From Prevotella sp. (GTDB lineage: Bacteria > Bacteroidota > Bacteroidia > Bacteroidales > Bacteroidaceae), in contig JAEEJK010000008.1 of NCBI GenBank assembly GCA_016281815.1, positions 1 to 40,555 on the forward strand: a stretch of DNA of 40,555 bases. The letters run 5' to 3'. The translations under genes and the position numbers were made by a program. This document shows positions 32,677-40,555 of this stretch, piece after piece. The stretch's first letter is position 1. Each line of letters opens with the position of its first letter. The notes beneath the pieces are model-generated. The model had not been told where the DNA came from. It did not search any database and saw only the letters and a list, made by a program, of their open reading frames with translations.

Positions 32677-34911
32677 TTAGAAGGGAAGTCCCACAGCGAA
32701 ATGGAAGGCGAAGTCGCGGCTTAAATCTGGATGGGCAATGGGATAATGCTCCTTACCATCCGGATAGGCGGGATCGACGGCTTTCATTCCCATATCAAAG
32801 CGCAGGACAAAATAGTCGAAGTTGAGTCTGAGACCCAGTCCATAGGCCACTGCGAGTTCCTTGTAGAACCGGCGGAAACTGAACTGTCCTCCCGGCTGGT
32901 CTTTGTAATCGCGGAGAGTCCATATATTGCCTCCGTCCAAGAACAAAGCTCCATATAATTTCCAGAACAAGCGTGAACGGTACTCCAGATTAAGGTCAAT
33001 CTTCATGTCTCCCGTCTGATTGATGAAGTCGATGGCACCATTATGTCCTCTGAAAGATCCCGGTCCCAGTCCTCTGACCCTCCATCCTCTCACCGAGTTG
33101 GCCCCACCAGAGAAATATCGCTTTTCGAAAGGCAGCATTATGCTGTTGCCATAGGGATATGCGACACCCAAGCCAGCATGCATCACCAATGCGTTGTTCT
33201 GATCGAAGTTAAACACCCTTGTGTAGTCGAAGTCACACTTGACGTATTGTGCGAAAGCGACATTGAAAAGTGTATACTGTCCGTTCTCATTCTGCTTGAA
33301 ATTGAGTGCAGAAGCCACAGTCCTGAGCAGGTTTCCGCCCAACTCCACATTGGCTTTCACTGCATCGATGCGGTTGTTGTAGGTAATGCCGAATCCTGTT
33401 CGCAGTATGAATAGGTTCTCATAGTTGTATTTGAGGATGGCATTTCGGTTGTCTACGCTGTCGAGGTATTCGCTTTTGAATGTTGATGAGATCCACGGCA
33501 TTCGTATATAGTTGAGGTCAAAGGCATCAAAGCGATAAGTCCACCTGTCACCCGGTTTTCCCCATCTGTATTTCCATCCCGCCGACACCACACGACGGTG
33601 GAACTCCGGTCTGTTCTGCAGGTTATAACTCAGCGACACCTCAGAGGTAGCCCTGAAGTTACGTTTGAAATCTGTAGAAAGGAAGGGGGCGACGAATCTC
33701 GGGAAAGTGATTTTCGACTCCACGCCATACTCCACGTAGTTCTGGCTCTGATAACCCTCCAGTTTGGTAATAGCCTCAAATGCCCCACGCAACTGGACGG
33801 AGAGTTGTTCTGAACCGTGAAAGAGGTTTCTGTTCTGATAAGTCACCGATGCTGCTGCTCCCAAATCTCCCGCCGTGTTGGTTCCCTCCGGCTGGAAAAG
33901 GATGGTGCTGGGTTTGTTGACACCATACTGAATGTTGCAGTCGAGCAAATTTGAGTCTGGCACCTCGGTGAAGCGAAGGTTGGCATATTTCACGGCTTGC
34001 AGTCGACTGAAATTGTTGTAGGTTTCCTGAACAGCCGAAGCGTTGTAGGGATATCCTTCCTCTACCAATGAATTATTCTCCAACACACTCCGTCTGATAT
34101 GCGAGCCTGTGGTATCGGCAGCGACGAAGTTGACGTTTCTTATCCGATATCTGGGGTGCTGCGTCTCTGGAGCATCGTTATTGGCTCGGAATCTGCGCAG
34201 ATGCATGGTGACATCGACCAAGCGGCTGCCCCTCATGGTGTCAGCCTCAAACCTGATGAACTCCTTATGAAATTTCCAGTACCCCCTGTCCATGAGGAGC
34301 GACGTGATGCGCGAGCGCTCCCCATCGAGTTCGTTGATGGTGAAGGGCGAGCCATCATGCAGCCTCAGCAAGACGGAGTCATTGGAAGTAAGGATGCTGT
34401 TGATCGTATCGTCCTGAATGTCATAACGCATGTGCCTGATCAGGAAAGGTTTTCCCGGATGCAGTGTGTAAATGGCTTTCAGTTTCTTGTCTTTTGTCTT
34501 TGTCTTATGTTCCACGCGAGCATCCATATACCCCATGTTCTGCATGGCGGTAACCAGGTCAGTAGTTGTGAGCCTTGCCTGAGCAGAGTCATAGAGCACC
34601 GGTTTCTCACCGATACGATGAAGTGTGCGGTTGATCCATTTCGTAGTGTCCCTTCCACCCAAAGCATATACCCCGAGAGGAATTTTAAAGAGAGAGAACC
34701 ATTTGGAGTTTCCTTTTTGGCGGATATACTGCTGGAGAGGTCCCGTTTCGAAGTCATCGTCGTCACTTTCCATCTCCACTCCCTGCAAGAGGTATTGTCC
34801 GTCGGGAACATATCTGGAAGAAGAGCACGCCACCATCCACATGGCAGCGGCAACCACCATGATAACGACAAAAATATTGCCTGCGAAAACTGCAAATCCC
34901 CTTTTTCCCAT
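32677..34911 (-). CDS. tamL: Translocation and assembly module lipoprotein TamL (BamA/TamA superfamily)
   Basis: The ATG at 34911 gives 744 residues; an upstream ATG at 34950 lies beyond the -7 box and is rejected. A lipoprotein signal precedes lipobox MVACSSS (cysteine about 29), a feature that separates Bacteroidetes TamL from TamA. POTRA-like repeats occupy about 35-390, and a beta-barrel (Omp85) about 400-744, with RGWRVRGLGPG as the conserved loop 6 element. TamL with TamB is thought to move lipids or insert outer-membrane proteins; tamB is not adjacent here. The gene appears full length and lies between convergent and divergent neighbours as a single unit. Confidence 0.88.
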   Translation of the reverse strand: MGKRGFAVFAGNIFVVIMVVAAAMWMVACSSSRYVPDGQYLLQGVEMESDDDDFETGPLQQYIRQKGNSKWFSLFKIPLGVYALGGRDTTKWINRTLHRIGEKPVLYDSAQARLTTTDLVTAMQNMGYMDARVEHKTKTKDKKLKAIYTLHPGKPFLIRHMRYDIQDDTINSILTSNDSVLLRLHDGSPFTINELDGERSRITSLLMDRGYWKFHKEFIRFEADTMRGSRLVDVTMHLRRFRANNDAPETQHPRYRIRNVNFVAADTTGSHIRRSVLENNSLVEEGYPYNASAVQETYNNFSRLQAVKYANLRFTEVPDSNLLDCNIQYGVNKPSTILFQPEGTNTAGDLGAAASVTYQNRNLFHGSEQLSVQLRGAFEAITKLEGYQSQNYVEYGVESKITFPRFVAPFLSTDFKRNFRATSEVSLSYNLQNRPEFHRRVVSAGWKYRWGKPGDRWTYRFDAFDLNYIRMPWISSTFKSEYLDSVDNRNAILKYNYENLFILRTGFGITYNNRIDAVKANVELGGNLLRTVASALNFKQNENGQYTLFNVAFAQYVKCDFDYTRVFNFDQNNALVMHAGLGVAYPYGNSIMLPFEKRYFSGGANSVRGWRVRGLGPGSFRGHNGAIDFINQTGDMKIDLNLEYRSRLFWKLYGALFLDGGNIWTLRDYKDQPGGQFSFRRFYKELAVAYGLGLRLNFDYFVLRFDMGMKAVDPAYPDGKEHYPIAHPDLSRDFAFHFAVGLPF

Positions 34912-34919
34912 TGCGAGTG

Positions 34920-34927
34920 CAAATTTA
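34920..34927 (-). promoter_or_regulatory. -7 box of tamL
   Basis: On the minus strand this reads TAAATTTG, an exact match ending 8 bases before the chosen ATG. The -33 region is poor. Confidence 0.5.
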
Positions 34928-35090
34928 ATTAATTTTCTGAATTTACACACCAGTCATGATGAAGAATTGCATTTTCGTTATACACCTATTTATGATGAAG
35001 AGTTGAAAAATATGGGCATTTGGCATCATCATTTCAAGGTATTTTGCAACAAAGGGAGTTGCGAGTCAATGGTTTAATGCTTTTTTTATG

Positions 35091-35098
35091 TACTTTTG
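35091..35098 (+). promoter_or_regulatory. -7 box of feoAB
   Basis: TACTTTTG is an exact match. It ends 2 bases before the ATG at 35101, which makes that ATG an unlikely start and favours 35143. No clear -33 box is seen. Confidence 0.5.
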
Positions 35099-35142
35099 CA
35101 ATGCAGAACCAACTGACTGACGATATCAGAACCAACAAAAAC

Positions 35143-37680
35143 ATGAGACTATCTGAACTACAAATAGGCGAGAAGGCCGTTATTGTGAAAGTTTTGGGTC
35201 ACGGCAGTTTCCGCAAGCGCATTGTGGAGATGGGATTCATCCGCGGCACGGTGGCAGAGGCATTGCTGAACGCCCCCCTGCAAGATCCGGTGAAGTACAA
35301 GGTAATGGGCTACGAAGTATCACTTCGCCGAGATGAGGCTTCCATGGTAGAGGTCATCACCGAACAAGAAGCCCGTGCCCAGGCCAATCTTCAGCATGCC
35401 TCCGACCAACCAGGAATGATGGTGGAGGAAGACGAGGCCCCCCTCACCGACCGCCAGTTGCACGATGCCGCCATGAAGCGGCGCCGCCATATCAACGTTG
35501 CTCTCGTCGGCAACCCCAACTGTGGCAAGACGTCTCTGTTCAACTTTGCCTCGGGCGCCCATGAGCGTGTGGGCAACTACTCCGGTGTGACCGTGGATGC
35601 CAAGGAAGGTCGCGCAGAGTTTGAGGGGTATGAATTCTCCATCGTCGACCTACCCGGCACCTACTCCCTTTCCGCCTACAGTCCAGAGGAACTGTATGTG
35701 CGCAAGCAGATAGTGGACAAGACGCCCGATGTGGTGATCAACGTTATTGACGCGAGCAATCTGGAGCGCAACCTCTATCTGACGACCCAATTGGTGGACA
35801 TGAACCTCCGTATGGTATGTGCGCTCAACATGTTTGACGAGACGGAGCGGCGCGGTGACCTCATTGATTATCAAAAACTGGGTCAGTTATTCGGTGTGCC
35901 GATGATTCCCACCGTCTTCAAGACAGGCCGAGGTGTAGACCTTCTCTTCCACATCATCATCAACATCTATGAAGGCCATGATTTTCTCGACCGCGACGGC
36001 AACATCAATCCCACCGTCGCAGCAGAGATAGCCGAGTGGCACAAAGCATACGAAAACCACCACGGCGGTGACCACAGCGACGACTATGCCCATGGTCTCC
36101 GTCCCAACAAGGCCGTCTTCCGCCACATCCACATCAATCACGGTCAGTATGTGGAGACAGGCATCAATACCATCCAGAAAGCAGTGAAGAAGGAAGAGAA
36201 GGCCCGCATGCGCTACTCCACGCGTTACCTTTCCATCAAGTTGCTTGAGCGAGACAGGGATGCCGAGCGCTTTGTCCAGAGTTTACCCTCCGGCAATCGC
36301 ATCCTCTCCATCCGTGACAAGGCAGCCAAGCAACTCAAGGACGACACCCAGGAAGACAGTGAGACTGCAGTCATGGATGCCAAATACGGATTTATCCGGG
36401 GAGCACTGAGGGAAGCAGGGTATCTGGAGGGCGACAACTCCGAAGCCTACCGAGTGACGCATTTCCTCGACAAGGTCATCACCAACCGTTGGTTGGGCAT
36501 ACCCCTATTCATCATTATGCTCTTCGTGATGTTCCAAGTCACCTTCTCCCTCGGACAATACCCGATGGACTGGATAGATGCCGGTTTCGGGTGGTTGGGT
36601 GACTGGCTGAGCGCCACCCTTCCCGACGGTCCAGTGAAGGACATGCTCGTCGATGGTGTTGTAGGTGGTGTGGGATCTGTCATCGTTTTCCTTCCTCAGA
36701 TTCTCATTCTCTATGCCTTCATCTCTTTTATGGAAGACTCAGGCTATATGGCCCGTGCCGCTTTCATCATGGACAAGTTGATGCATAAGATGGGACTTCA
36801 CGGCAAGTCGTTCATACCCCTTATTATGGGATTTGGCTGCAACGTCCCAGCGGTGATGGCAACGCGCACCATTGAGAGCCGCAAGTCTCGTCTGCTCACC
36901 ATGCTCATCCTGCCATTCATGAGTTGCTCGGCCCGTCTTCCCATCTACATCATGGTCATCGGCACCTTTTTTGCCGTACGCTATCAGTCGCTCATTATGA
37001 TCTCCCTCTATGTGGTAGGAATAGCCATGTCGGTTCTCATCTGCCGTTTGTTCAGCCGTTTTGTAGTAAAAGGCGACGACACACCATTTGTGATGGAACT
37101 GCCCCCTTACCGGATTCCCACTGGCAAGGCCATGCTTCGCCACACTTGGGAGAAAGGCAAGCAATATCTCAAGAAAATGGGCGGCATCATCCTTGTGGCC
37201 AGTATCATCGTATGGGCATTGGGATATTTCCCGCACCATGAAGGTCTCACCAAGCAGCAGCAACAGGAGCAGAGTTATATCGGTCACGTGGGAAAGGCCA
37301 TCGAACCCCTTTTCAGTCCTCAGGGCTTCACATGGAAACTTGACGTGGGTCTCATAGCCGGTGTCGGAGCCAAGGAAATCGTCGCCTCCACCCTTGGAGT
37401 TCTCTATACTGGCGAAGAAGAATTGGCCGATGACAGTTCATCAGAAAGCGATGAGCGCTACCCAGTTCTGCGGAAGCAGATGACATCAGAAGGCATCACC
37501 CCCCTTACGGCATATTGTTTTCTGCTGTTTGTGCTGCTTTATTTCCCCTGCATTGCCACGATAGCCGCCATCAAGAATGAGACAGGCAGTTGGCGCTGGG
37601 CCATCTTCACTGCGGTCTACACGACTGCTGTTGCGTGGGTGGTCTCCGCCTTGGTCTATCAGATTGGAAACCTTACATAA
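35143..37680 (+). CDS. feoB: Ferrous iron transporter, FeoA-FeoB fusion
   Basis: The ATG at 35143 is chosen because the frame upstream crosses the promoter box and because the resulting start, MRLSELQIGEKAVIVKV, is a normal FeoA beginning. The product has 845 residues. FeoA occupies about 1-75. A G domain follows, with G1 GNPNCGKT (123-130) and G3 DLPG (169-172); the rest is a polytopic membrane region with the usual Gate motifs (GFGCNVPAVMATR, LPFMSCSARLPIY). It takes up Fe(II) across the inner membrane. The fusion is typical of Bacteroidetes. The FeoB-associated protein gene is separate, at 22909. Confidence 0.95.
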   Translation: MRLSELQIGEKAVIVKVLGHGSFRKRIVEMGFIRGTVAEALLNAPLQDPVKYKVMGYEVSLRRDEASMVEVITEQEARAQANLQHASDQPGMMVEEDEAPLTDRQLHDAAMKRRRHINVALVGNPNCGKTSLFNFASGAHERVGNYSGVTVDAKEGRAEFEGYEFSIVDLPGTYSLSAYSPEELYVRKQIVDKTPDVVINVIDASNLERNLYLTTQLVDMNLRMVCALNMFDETERRGDLIDYQKLGQLFGVPMIPTVFKTGRGVDLLFHIIINIYEGHDFLDRDGNINPTVAAEIAEWHKAYENHHGGDHSDDYAHGLRPNKAVFRHIHINHGQYVETGINTIQKAVKKEEKARMRYSTRYLSIKLLERDRDAERFVQSLPSGNRILSIRDKAAKQLKDDTQEDSETAVMDAKYGFIRGALREAGYLEGDNSEAYRVTHFLDKVITNRWLGIPLFIIMLFVMFQVTFSLGQYPMDWIDAGFGWLGDWLSATLPDGPVKDMLVDGVVGGVGSVIVFLPQILILYAFISFMEDSGYMARAAFIMDKLMHKMGLHGKSFIPLIMGFGCNVPAVMATRTIESRKSRLLTMLILPFMSCSARLPIYIMVIGTFFAVRYQSLIMISLYVVGIAMSVLICRLFSRFVVKGDDTPFVMELPPYRIPTGKAMLRHTWEKGKQYLKKMGGIILVASIIVWALGYFPHHEGLTKQQQQEQSYIGHVGKAIEPLFSPQGFTWKLDVGLIAGVGAKEIVASTLGVLYTGEEELADDSSSESDERYPVLRKQMTSEGITPLTAYCFLLFVLLYFPCIATIAAIKNETGSWRWAIFTAVYTTAVAWVVSALVYQIGNLT

Positions 37681-37693
37681 GAACCTCCCCTAA

Positions 37694-37710
37694 CCCCTCC
37701 AGAGGAGGGG
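37694..37710. repeat. CCCCTCC-aga-GGAGGGG palindrome
   Basis: A perfect 7-bp hairpin just after feoAB, of the same C/G-rich type as the 20818-20887 repeat. It is a likely intergenic repeat remnant. Confidence 0.6.
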
Positions 37711-37721
37711 AATGAAGATAC

Positions 37722-37782
37722 AAAAAGCCCCTACATGCATGCCATTGCCATCCTGCTGCAGACACATGTAGAGGCTTTTCTA
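37722..37782. terminator. Bidirectional terminator between feoAB and the BspA-like gene
   Basis: AAAAGCC-c-CTACATG (37723-37737) pairs with CATGTAG-a-GGCTTTT (37765-37779) across a 27-base loop. A/T flanks on both sides suit either strand. The long loop makes it weaker than usual. Confidence 0.6.
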
Positions 37783-37845
37783 TTTACTTGAATCATCAGT
37801 TGCCATCCACCTCCATCCCCTGTGGGAAGAGTTGGAGACAGATTT

Positions 37846-40555
37846 CTATTTCACCGTATATTTCTTACCATTGCGGATATAGATGCCATGATGCGGAGAG
37901 GTGACGCGCTGTCCCTGCAGATTGTACCACTCACCATCAGAGGCAGAGCCATCAATGGCGAGGCCATCGATGCCTGTGGCGATGCCCTGAACGCCCTCTA
38001 TGGCAATGGTTTCCAGATCAGCAGAAGTCATGAGGATATCGCTTACCCTCACGCCATTACCATAGTTGCTATCCAAACTGAGATGGATGAGGGCTGTACC
38101 GCCATTGCCGAACGATTTTCCGTTGCTGCCCATCACCACGAGGCGATAGACCCCATTTCCCAGATCATTGACCAGCAACTCGTGGCCTTCGCTGCGTGCG
38201 GGATTCAACACCGCCTCATGCAATGAGCATCCCTCTGGCAACACGAGAGTCATCTCCGCTCCCCTAAATGTGCCTGTACCCTTTAGATGAAGGTCCAATT
38301 CGCTTCCTTGTCCGGAGAGGAACATGACATTCTGTTTGGAGAACTGGGGCTTGGCTGGAGCATAGGCTCTTCCAAGAATGATATCCACAATCCTCAATGC
38401 GTCAACGAGTCCTATTTGATTGTCCTTATTCATATCAGCATTGGTGAAAGAGAATTTGAGTATAGGTCTGTCAAGCACATAGTCCACAATCGTCACAACA
38501 TCAGTGATATTCACCTCACCGTCGGCATTGGCATCACCCAGGTGTGAGGCAGGCTTGCCATCCTTGAAGTAACCGTATTTCCACATATACCATCCTGATC
38601 CTGTCGCCATTTTTTCAGGAGTGAAACTTGATGGGAAGACCAGCGAGCAGGGAGCCGCTGCCGATCCTACGTTGGCGCAGGCTGTCTGATCAAGTACACT
38701 GGCTGTTGCGGGGATGGTCAGCGTCTTCAGACCAGATTTTGCCATCATGTACTGGGTATTCTGCGATGATGTCAGCGTGAAGTTCGAAATATCAAGGCTG
38801 GTAAGTGCAGAACAAGTATAGAACATGTGGCCTATATCTGTCGCCTTTGACGTGTTGATGTTGCTCACGTTGAGTGAAGTCAGACTCGTACATTCATAAA
38901 ACATCGAATTCATACTGGTAGTCGACGACGTGTTGAGGTTGGCCATGCCCGTGATGGATGTCAGATTGGTCAGTTTATAGAACCAGTAGTTGCATGTTGT
39001 CGGACGGGCATTCTTGAACGAACTGTCGAACACAACGGTCTTGATGTTCGTGTTACTTGCCCAGTTAGGAGCAAATCCCGCCGTGTTCATTGCGTACTTC
39101 GTGCCCGTGCGCGACGATTTGTTGTAGTCGTAGTAGAAGGTCAGCGTACTGCCGTTGAGCACTGCGTACATCTCTCCTGTTGTGGGTGTCGGTGTTGTGG
39201 AGTCCTTGAAATAACCGCCTTTCCACACCATATATCCATTGCCTGTGGAGGTCGGCTGAGGCGTGAAGCCAGAGTAGTTGAGGGTGATGGGAGCGGAAGC
39301 AGTACCAACACCCTTGCAAGCATCAGCAGCAAGATTAGCAGCAGAAGCCGAAACTGTCAGCGTCTTCAGGCCTGAGCATCCATTGAGCATCAGTTTGCTG
39401 TTGGTGGATGAAGTGATTGTGAACTTCGAAATGTCCATAGAGGTCAACTTCTTACATCCCGAGAACATCGAGGCATAGTTGGTGACATATTCCGTATTGA
39501 GGTTGTCCAATCCTTCGATGGCAGTCAGATTGGTCATGTTGTAGAACCACTGGTAGCAGGATGTCGGTCTTGCATCCTTGAAGCCTTCGTCAATCACCAC
39601 CTTTTTCACCTTTGAGGCGAACTCGGATACCCACTCAGGTTGCGCAGAACCTTCATTGAGGGAATAGTCATGCATTTCAGGCATGAATGAACCCATAAAT
39701 CTGGAATAGCAGAATGTAAGAGTACCTGTATCCTCCATAAACACCACATAAGTTTTGCGATAGTCCTTGAAATACCCGGCCTTCCATACGAAATAGGTAG
39801 GTGTGCGGCTCGTCTCTCCCGAAATCGTGGCCTCATCGAACTCCAACACGCAAGGTTTGCTGGTGGTACCCACACCGGAGAATGCAGAAGCATTGACACC
39901 AGTCCAGTTGCCTTGAATATGCAATGATTCCAAACCAGAGCAGCCCTTGAACATATCGGTTGAGGTCTTCGAGGTTGTGATTACAAAGTCTGGCAGTTCC
40001 AGATTCTTGAGGCCTGTACAGCCAGAGAACATGTTGCGCAGGTTGGTCGTAGCCGTTGTGACGAAGTCAGAGTAATAGGTGGTTATAGCCCATGGAGAAG
40101 TTGACGATTCGTTATAAAGAACCAAGTCGGACAGTTTGGTGCAACCGTTGAACATATAGGACATGTCGGTCACTTTTGCCGTATTAAAGTCTTTGAGATC
40201 GAGACTGGTAAGCAGCGAGCAACCGCTGAACATATACGACATATTGGTCACTTTCCCTGTATTCAGATAATTCAGCCCTGTGATGGTAGTCAACTTGCTC
40301 ATGTTGTAGAACCACCTATAGCATGAAGTAGGAGAGGCACTGGCAAAAGTGCTGTTGAACACCACCTTGGTGACACTTGTCGCACTGCTGTTCCAACCTG
40401 GCGCATTGGAACCAGTGTTCAGGCTGTACTTCGTGCCTGAGCGTGATGACTTATTCTTATCATAGTAGAATGTCAGCGTGGAACTGCTGAGCACAGCGTA
40501 GGCCTCAGTAGTGGCCGGAGCCGTGGAGTCCTTGAAGTAGCCGCCCTTCCACTGA
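37846..40555 (-). CDS. BspA-like LRR surface protein with dockerin and T9SS tail, N-terminus outside window
   Basis: The frame is open to the right edge; 20 residues precede the first possible GTG, including the module-ending phrase WKGGYFKDS, so the true start lies beyond the window. At least 902 residues are present. Three similar modules are readable (about 40555-39754, 39753-39172 and 39171-38560), each with BspA/DUF285-type leucine-rich repeats (phrases such as NLNTSSTTSMNSMFY and TSLDISNFTLTSS) and ending near WK.GYFKD. A dockerin-like pair (GDANADGEVNITDVV and ADMNKDNQIGLVDA) follows, then a beta domain and a type IX sorting tail (YNLQGQRV...GIYIRNGKKYTVK). It is probably an outer-surface adhesin. 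Confidence 0.88.
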   Translation of the reverse strand, partial: QWKGGYFKDSTAPATTEAYAVLSSSTLTFYYDKNKSSRSGTKYSLNTGSNAPGWNSSATSVTKVVFNSTFASASPTSCYRWFYNMSKLTTITGLNYLNTGKVTNMSYMFSGCSLLTSLDLKDFNTAKVTDMSYMFNGCTKLSDLVLYNESSTSPWAITTYYSDFVTTATTNLRNMFSGCTGLKNLELPDFVITTSKTSTDMFKGCSGLESLHIQGNWTGVNASAFSGVGTTSKPCVLEFDEATISGETSRTPTYFVWKAGYFKDYRKTYVVFMEDTGTLTFCYSRFMGSFMPEMHDYSLNEGSAQPEWVSEFASKVKKVVIDEGFKDARPTSCYQWFYNMTNLTAIEGLDNLNTEYVTNYASMFSGCKKLTSMDISKFTITSSTNSKLMLNGCSGLKTLTVSASAANLAADACKGVGTASAPITLNYSGFTPQPTSTGNGYMVWKGGYFKDSTTPTPTTGEMYAVLNGSTLTFYYDYNKSSRTGTKYAMNTAGFAPNWASNTNIKTVVFDSSFKNARPTTCNYWFYKLTNLTSITGMANLNTSSTTSMNSMFYECTSLTSLNVSNINTSKATDIGHMFYTCSALTSLDISNFTLTSSQNTQYMMAKSGLKTLTIPATASVLDQTACANVGSAAAPCSLVFPSSFTPEKMATGSGWYMWKYGYFKDGKPASHLGDANADGEVNITDVVTIVDYVLDRPILKFSFTNADMNKDNQIGLVDALRIVDIILGRAYAPAKPQFSKQNVMFLSGQGSELDLHLKGTGTFRGAEMTLVLPEGCSLHEAVLNPARSEGHELLVNDLGNGVYRLVVMGSNGKSFGNGGTALIHLSLDSNYGNGVRVSDILMTSADLETIAIEGVQGIATGIDGLAIDGSASDGEWYNLQGQRVTSPHHGIYIRNGKKYTVK

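Noticed and set aside
35020..35142. N-terminal extension of FeoAB from ATG 35020
   Set aside because: The extension crosses the promoter box and has no FeoA similarity; the FeoA domain starts at 35143.
1..40555. CRISPR array, prophage, insertion sequence or rRNA
   Set aside because: No regularly spaced repeats with spacers, transposase, integrase, phage structural gene or rRNA sequence was seen.

Overview
The window is ordinary chromosomal DNA of a Bacteroidales bacterium, most likely a Prevotellaceae member (Prevotella in the broad sense). Evidence for this includes a short Bacteroidetes-type primary sigma factor, many promoters of the form TTTG-N19-21-TAnnTTTG, a fused FeoA-FeoB iron transporter, a TamL-type lipoprotein BamA homologue, PyrB-PyrI, a GGGtGRT/NifU-like pair, and secreted proteins whose C-termini look like type IX secretion sorting tails. 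No phage, insertion sequence, integrase, CRISPR array or rRNA was seen.

Layout. 1-4194 (minus strand): a DMT/EamA permease cut by the window edge, truA, a candidate small RNA, a P-loop/CYTH-like NTPase and pepD. 4403-8414 (plus): two SGNH esterase-type proteins around an MBOAT acyltransferase, a likely O-acetylation cassette, then a lipoprotein. 8448-10346 (minus): a secreted metallophosphoesterase. 10730-15713 (plus): degP/htrA, rpoD, a secreted unknown, then an HPr-kinase-like protein, an S26 Ser/His signal-peptidase-like protein and a PqqD-family protein, a set that resembles part of a RiPP pathway. 15714-16353 holds a terminator and a decayed small gene. 16354-20215: a PafA-type phosphatase converges on a glycosyltransferase and mtaB.

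20510-23307: a hendecad-repeat lipoprotein, a duplicated 35-bp palindromic repeat, the GGGtGRT/NifU-like pair, a FeoB-associated Cys-rich protein and tRNA-Cys. 23362-28325 (minus): a large unknown protein with an RNA-polymerase-alpha-CTD-like N-terminus and two HARE-like winged helices, then a class A penicillin-binding protein. 28501-31760 (plus): pyrB, pyrI, glyA and a small unknown. 31745-34911 (minus): an MBL hydrolase and TamL. 35143-37680 (plus): feoAB. 37846-40555 (minus): a BspA-like, dockerin-containing, T9SS-type surface protein whose N-terminus lies outside the window.

The best candidates for undescribed biology are the HprK-like/S26/PqqD set, the alphaCTD-HARE protein, the small RNA at about 1212-1370, the UGA-interrupted small gene at 15926-16132, and the near-leaderless promoter architecture. 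All functional calls rest on reading motifs by eye; no database search was run.
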